Part shown: positions 6,396 through 8,608 of the stretch, one piece after another
Layout: the number at the start of each line of letters is the position of its first letter
How positions within the stretch are numbered: position 1 is the stretch's first letter
From: Parcubacteria group bacterium
Lineage (GTDB): Bacteria > Patescibacteriota > Minisyncoccia > Phycocordibacterales > GCA-002724975
Assembly: GCA_002724975.1 (NCBI GenBank)
Contig: PBQF01000016.1
Span: 1 to 8,608 of the forward strand
DNA length: 8,608 nucleotides
Direction: 5' to 3'
Translations under genes and position numbers: made by a program
Notes under the pieces: generated by a model
Seen by the model: only the letters and a program-made list of their open reading frames with translations
Database searches by the model: none
Told to the model about the DNA's origin: nothing

Positions 6396-7445
6396 TCACC
6401 ACCAGCTCCTGAGATTGTCCAGAAGCGTCTGATACGCTTCACATGGTGTCCAGCACTGAGGGCAATTGCCATGCTCAATTTCTTTCTGCACCTGTATTGC
6501 CATCTCCGAATTCCAAAGTTTTTTTATATCAAAATTATACTCTTTCAGGTTTCCAATCTTTTTGTCATAAATGCTGCACGGAAAAACATTTCCATAGGGA
6601 TCCAGGAAGCATGATGACGAGAGGGCCTTACAAACCATAGGAATTTTCTTGTTATGAAAATAATCACTGCATAATTTCTGATATTTCCTCTCAAGAACAT
6701 ATGTTGGGTGAAGAGAAAACCTTCTGTGTTTTACAAAATCTCTCAGGTATTCCAGCGCTTCACTTTCAGCACAAAAACCCTGGTCCTTATTCTCATAGTA
6801 ATGCTCTGAATCGTGGGCAATATTGATATGAAAATCGTCATGTGTGATATCTGGAACTCTTGACTTAACGGCAAGAAATGCATCATTCAACATCTTCATA
6901 TTCTGCGGCATAATTGTAAAACCAAAGTAGACATGCATATTTCTGTTCTTCTCTCCAAGTTTACGAAGGTCCGTAAACGTTTCGACAACTCGCTGCCATG
7001 ATTCCCTGCTTCCTCTCAGCTCATTATGAAGCTCCAACGGTCCGTCCAGGCTAACAGTAATCATGAGTCTTTCAGGACGGTATTTGAGTATCTTGGACAC
7101 ACTTTGCAATATAGTGTCTGTCATAAACCCGTTTGTCGGAAAATCCAGGAGATAGAGATTCTTGTTTGTAGCGAGAACAGTCTTTATTATGTCTACAATG
7201 TCCGGTCTCAGAAAAATCTCACCACCACTTATGTTCACCCAGGAAAAGAAATCATTACGTTTGAGAATCCTTTCAATCTCTCCGGTTGTGAGCTCTGGCT
7301 CAGAACCATTCTTACTCCAGATATTGCACATCTTACATCTTAGATTGCACTGGTTAGTCACGATGAAGGTAAGTTTGAACGGATAATTCATCCTACTGAA
7401 ATTAGAACGAATTATATTGTTTGCCAGATATAATAGGGATTTCAT
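6396..7445 (-). CDS. Radical SAM protein with SPASM-type C-terminal domain
   Basis: Radical SAM enzyme that cleaves S-adenosylmethionine at a [4Fe-4S] cluster. Seen in the 349-residue protein: the cluster motif CNLRCKMC with Cys 33, 37 and 40, preceded by the usual strand (KLTFIVTNQ); the SAM-binding GGE at 74-76; SLDG at 132-135; and a SPASM-like auxiliary-cluster region with Cys 272, 279, 290 (LDPYGNVFPC context), 328, 331 and 335 (CPQCWTPC). SPASM proteins mature peptides or modify other substrates such as sugars or lipids. The family alone does not decide this, and no precursor peptide gene is visible here. The ATG at 7445-7443 overlaps the GT9 stop (ATGA), which indicates translational coupling; only a weak GAGA-type ribosome site precedes it. 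Length and motif set are complete. Inferred role: a modification step in a glycolipid or envelope pathway. Substrate unknown. Confidence 0.93.
   Translation of the reverse strand: MKSLLYLANNIIRSNFSRMNYPFKLTFIVTNQCNLRCKMCNIWSKNGSEPELTTGEIERILKRNDFFSWVNISGGEIFLRPDIVDIIKTVLATNKNLYLLDFPTNGFMTDTILQSVSKILKYRPERLMITVSLDGPLELHNELRGSRESWQRVVETFTDLRKLGEKNRNMHVYFGFTIMPQNMKMLNDAFLAVKSRVPDITHDDFHINIAHDSEHYYENKDQGFCAESEALEYLRDFVKHRRFSLHPTYVLERKYQKLCSDYFHNKKIPMVCKALSSSCFLDPYGNVFPCSIYDKKIGNLKEYNFDIKKLWNSEMAIQVQKEIEHGNCPQCWTPCEAYQTLLDNLRSWW
6406..6410 (-). promoter_or_regulatory. Shine-Dalgarno AGGAG for the first B12-binding radical SAM gene
   Basis: On the minus strand AGGAG lies inside the last codons of the SPASM gene, 13 nt ahead of the ATG at 6392. 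The spacing is long. A closer GGTGGTG may also contribute. The two genes are separated by only 3 bases. Confidence 0.5.
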
Positions 7446-8608
7446 CTCTTTAAATTCTCACTAAGAATTCTCTTTACCACATCATCATAAACTTCATCAA
7501 CCTCTATCGATGTTATACAGATTGGATCCTGGCAATCACTCTTCTTTGCATTATAGTTGGTAATACATGGTGAACAGGGAAGTCCCTTATAATAGACAAT
7601 ATTCTTATCTCCGAGAGGACCATACAGCAGAGGTGTATTCGGACCAAAGAATCCTACCACAGTAGTACCCATCGCAGATGCAATATGCAAAGGACCCGTA
7701 TCACTTGAAAAGAAGATGTCACTTTCCTCAATGATCACGGCCATCTGTTTTATCGAAAGCCTGCCGCTAGCATCAACAGCTTTATTATCCATAAGACTTA
7801 TGGTATTCTGAACAATGTCCGTCTCACTTCTGGTTCCGGTAAAATAAACCTTAACATTGAATTCTTCAATCATCCTGTCAGCCAGCTGTGCATATTTCTC
7901 ACAAGACCAGCGCCGGTTGGGAAAGTTTGGACCACATCCAATATGTATGCCAATAAGAATGTCCTTTTGAGTATCAATTCCATGGGTTTTCAGGAAACCA
8001 TTGACAAAAAACAAATCATCTCCCGAATAAGGAACCTTAACTGACTGATAATCTTCTTCCGCAATACCAATAACCCTTGCCAAATCGTAAAATGTTTTAC
8101 TCATATGCTGGGTATTGTTATAATCAACCAGATCCGTAAAAACATATCTCTTTCCCTGCCCCCTAGTATCAAAACCTATCCGTCTCTTTCCAATTCCAAT
8201 CACAAATGATAATAGTGCCGTAAATCTTGCAAACTGGTCAAAATCCAGGATGCAGTCTATATTTTCTTTCCTTAAAAGTCTGATGTTTTCAATAACACTT
8301 GAAATAAAGATTCGCAGACCATCCATATCAAGCGAAAAAAAACTATCCATATACGGGTTACCCTCCAGAATATCTCTATTATTTTTCAGACTGAAGAAAT
8401 AAATCTGAGCGTCAGGATATTTTTCCCTGACAGCTTTCATAGTGGGAAGCATTAAGACAATATTTCCCATTCCCCATGTTTTTATCAGTAATATCTTTTC
8501 TGGATTTGCGGTAACAACACTCTTTCTAAACACATTCAGGAATTTATCTAGTATGCCTATAACAAAACATGTGGGAATCCCTACGTAATAATCAACAACT
8601 CTTATAAT
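7442..8608 (-). CDS. GT9 (heptosyltransferase-like) glycosyltransferase, 5'-partial at the window edge
   Basis: Glycosyltransferase family 9 (ADP-heptose:LPS heptosyltransferase-like), a GT-B enzyme expected to move a sugar from a nucleotide donor to a lipid-linked acceptor at the cytoplasmic face. Residue numbers count from the GTG at 8533. Seen: an N-terminal strand then GMGN (21-24) and LPT at the acceptor-side loop; the donor-site signature SDTGPLHIASAMGT (277-290) followed by GFFGP; and a C-terminal cysteine set CSPC (320-323) with C334 and C339, typical of one GT9 subgroup. The frame stays open from the GTG to the window edge and encodes a family-like segment (VVDYYVGIP, then a hydrophobic stretch, then LDKFLNVFRK). 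The true start is therefore upstream of the window and the GTG is internal. The position of the WaaC catalytic Asp is Asn here. The stop overlaps the next start (ATGA). The exact sugar and acceptor cannot be told. Confidence 0.93.
   Translation of the reverse strand: MIRVVDYYVGIPTCFVIGILDKFLNVFRKSVVTANPEKILLIKTWGMGNIVLMLPTMKAVREKYPDAQIYFFSLKNNRDILEGNPYMDSFFSLDMDGLRIFISSVIENIRLLRKENIDCILDFDQFARFTALLSFVIGIGKRRIGFDTRGQGKRYVFTDLVDYNNTQHMSKTFYDLARVIGIAEEDYQSVKVPYSGDDLFFVNGFLKTHGIDTQKDILIGIHIGCGPNFPNRRWSCEKYAQLADRMIEEFNVKVYFTGTRSETDIVQNTISLMDNKAVDASGRLSIKQMAVIIEESDIFFSSDTGPLHIASAMGTTVVGFFGPNTPLLYGPLGDKNIVYYKGLPCSPCITNYNAKKSDCQDPICITSIEVDEVYDDVVKRILSENLKR

Noticed and set aside
7026..7386. Overlapping plus-strand frames inside the SPASM gene
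   Set aside because: Complementary-strand shadows of a gene with complete motifs.

Overview
The window carries one co-directional run of six genes on the minus strand, read from the right edge (8608) towards the left edge. There are no rRNA, tRNA or CRISPR features and no recognisable transposase gene. Base composition is AT-rich, roughly 40% GC or slightly below by eye, with ordinary codon use throughout. The gene content (GT9 heptosyltransferase-like enzyme, cobalamin-binding radical SAM enzymes, YfhO/GT-C membrane protein) fits a Gram-negative, anaerobic or microaerophilic bacterium that makes envelope glycans or glycolipids. Planctomycetota, Omnitrophota and Nitrospirota-like or deltaproteobacterial genomes often carry such gene sets. 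The phylum cannot be fixed from this sequence alone.

Layout in order of transcription: (1) 8608-7442, a GT9 glycosyltransferase whose N-terminus runs off the window edge; (2) 7445-6396, a radical SAM/SPASM protein that starts in an ATGA overlap with the GT9 stop; (3) 6392-4962, a B12-binding-domain radical SAM protein; (4) 4986-2491, a large YfhO-like polytopic membrane protein of GT-C type that overlaps gene 3 by 25 bp; (5) 2489-1077, a second B12-binding-domain radical SAM protein starting 1 bp after gene 4; (6) 946-221, a SAM-dependent class I methyltransferase after a 130-bp gap. Positions 1-220 hold no gene I can support, but contain two adjacent small hairpins.

Genes 1 to 5 are packed so tightly (4-bp overlap, 3-bp gap, 25-bp overlap, 1-bp gap) that they are almost certainly co-transcribed and translationally coupled. 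Their promoter must lie outside the window. No convincing promoter separates gene 6, so it is probably the last gene of the same unit. Its 5' end is odd: the usable start is a TTG, and an upstream ATG-started frame would fuse to it if one base were removed.

Working model (inference): a soluble or membrane-peripheral GT9 enzyme adds sugars to a lipid acceptor on the cytoplasmic face. The three radical SAM enzymes and the methyltransferase modify the lipid or glycan, with C-methylation or another carbon-centred radical reaction being the usual chemistry of cobalamin-binding radical SAM enzymes. The YfhO-like GT-C protein transfers a sugar from a polyprenyl-phosphate donor on the outer face of the membrane. 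No peptide precursor gene is visible, so the SPASM enzyme probably does not serve a RiPP pathway here. The product of the cassette is unknown to me.
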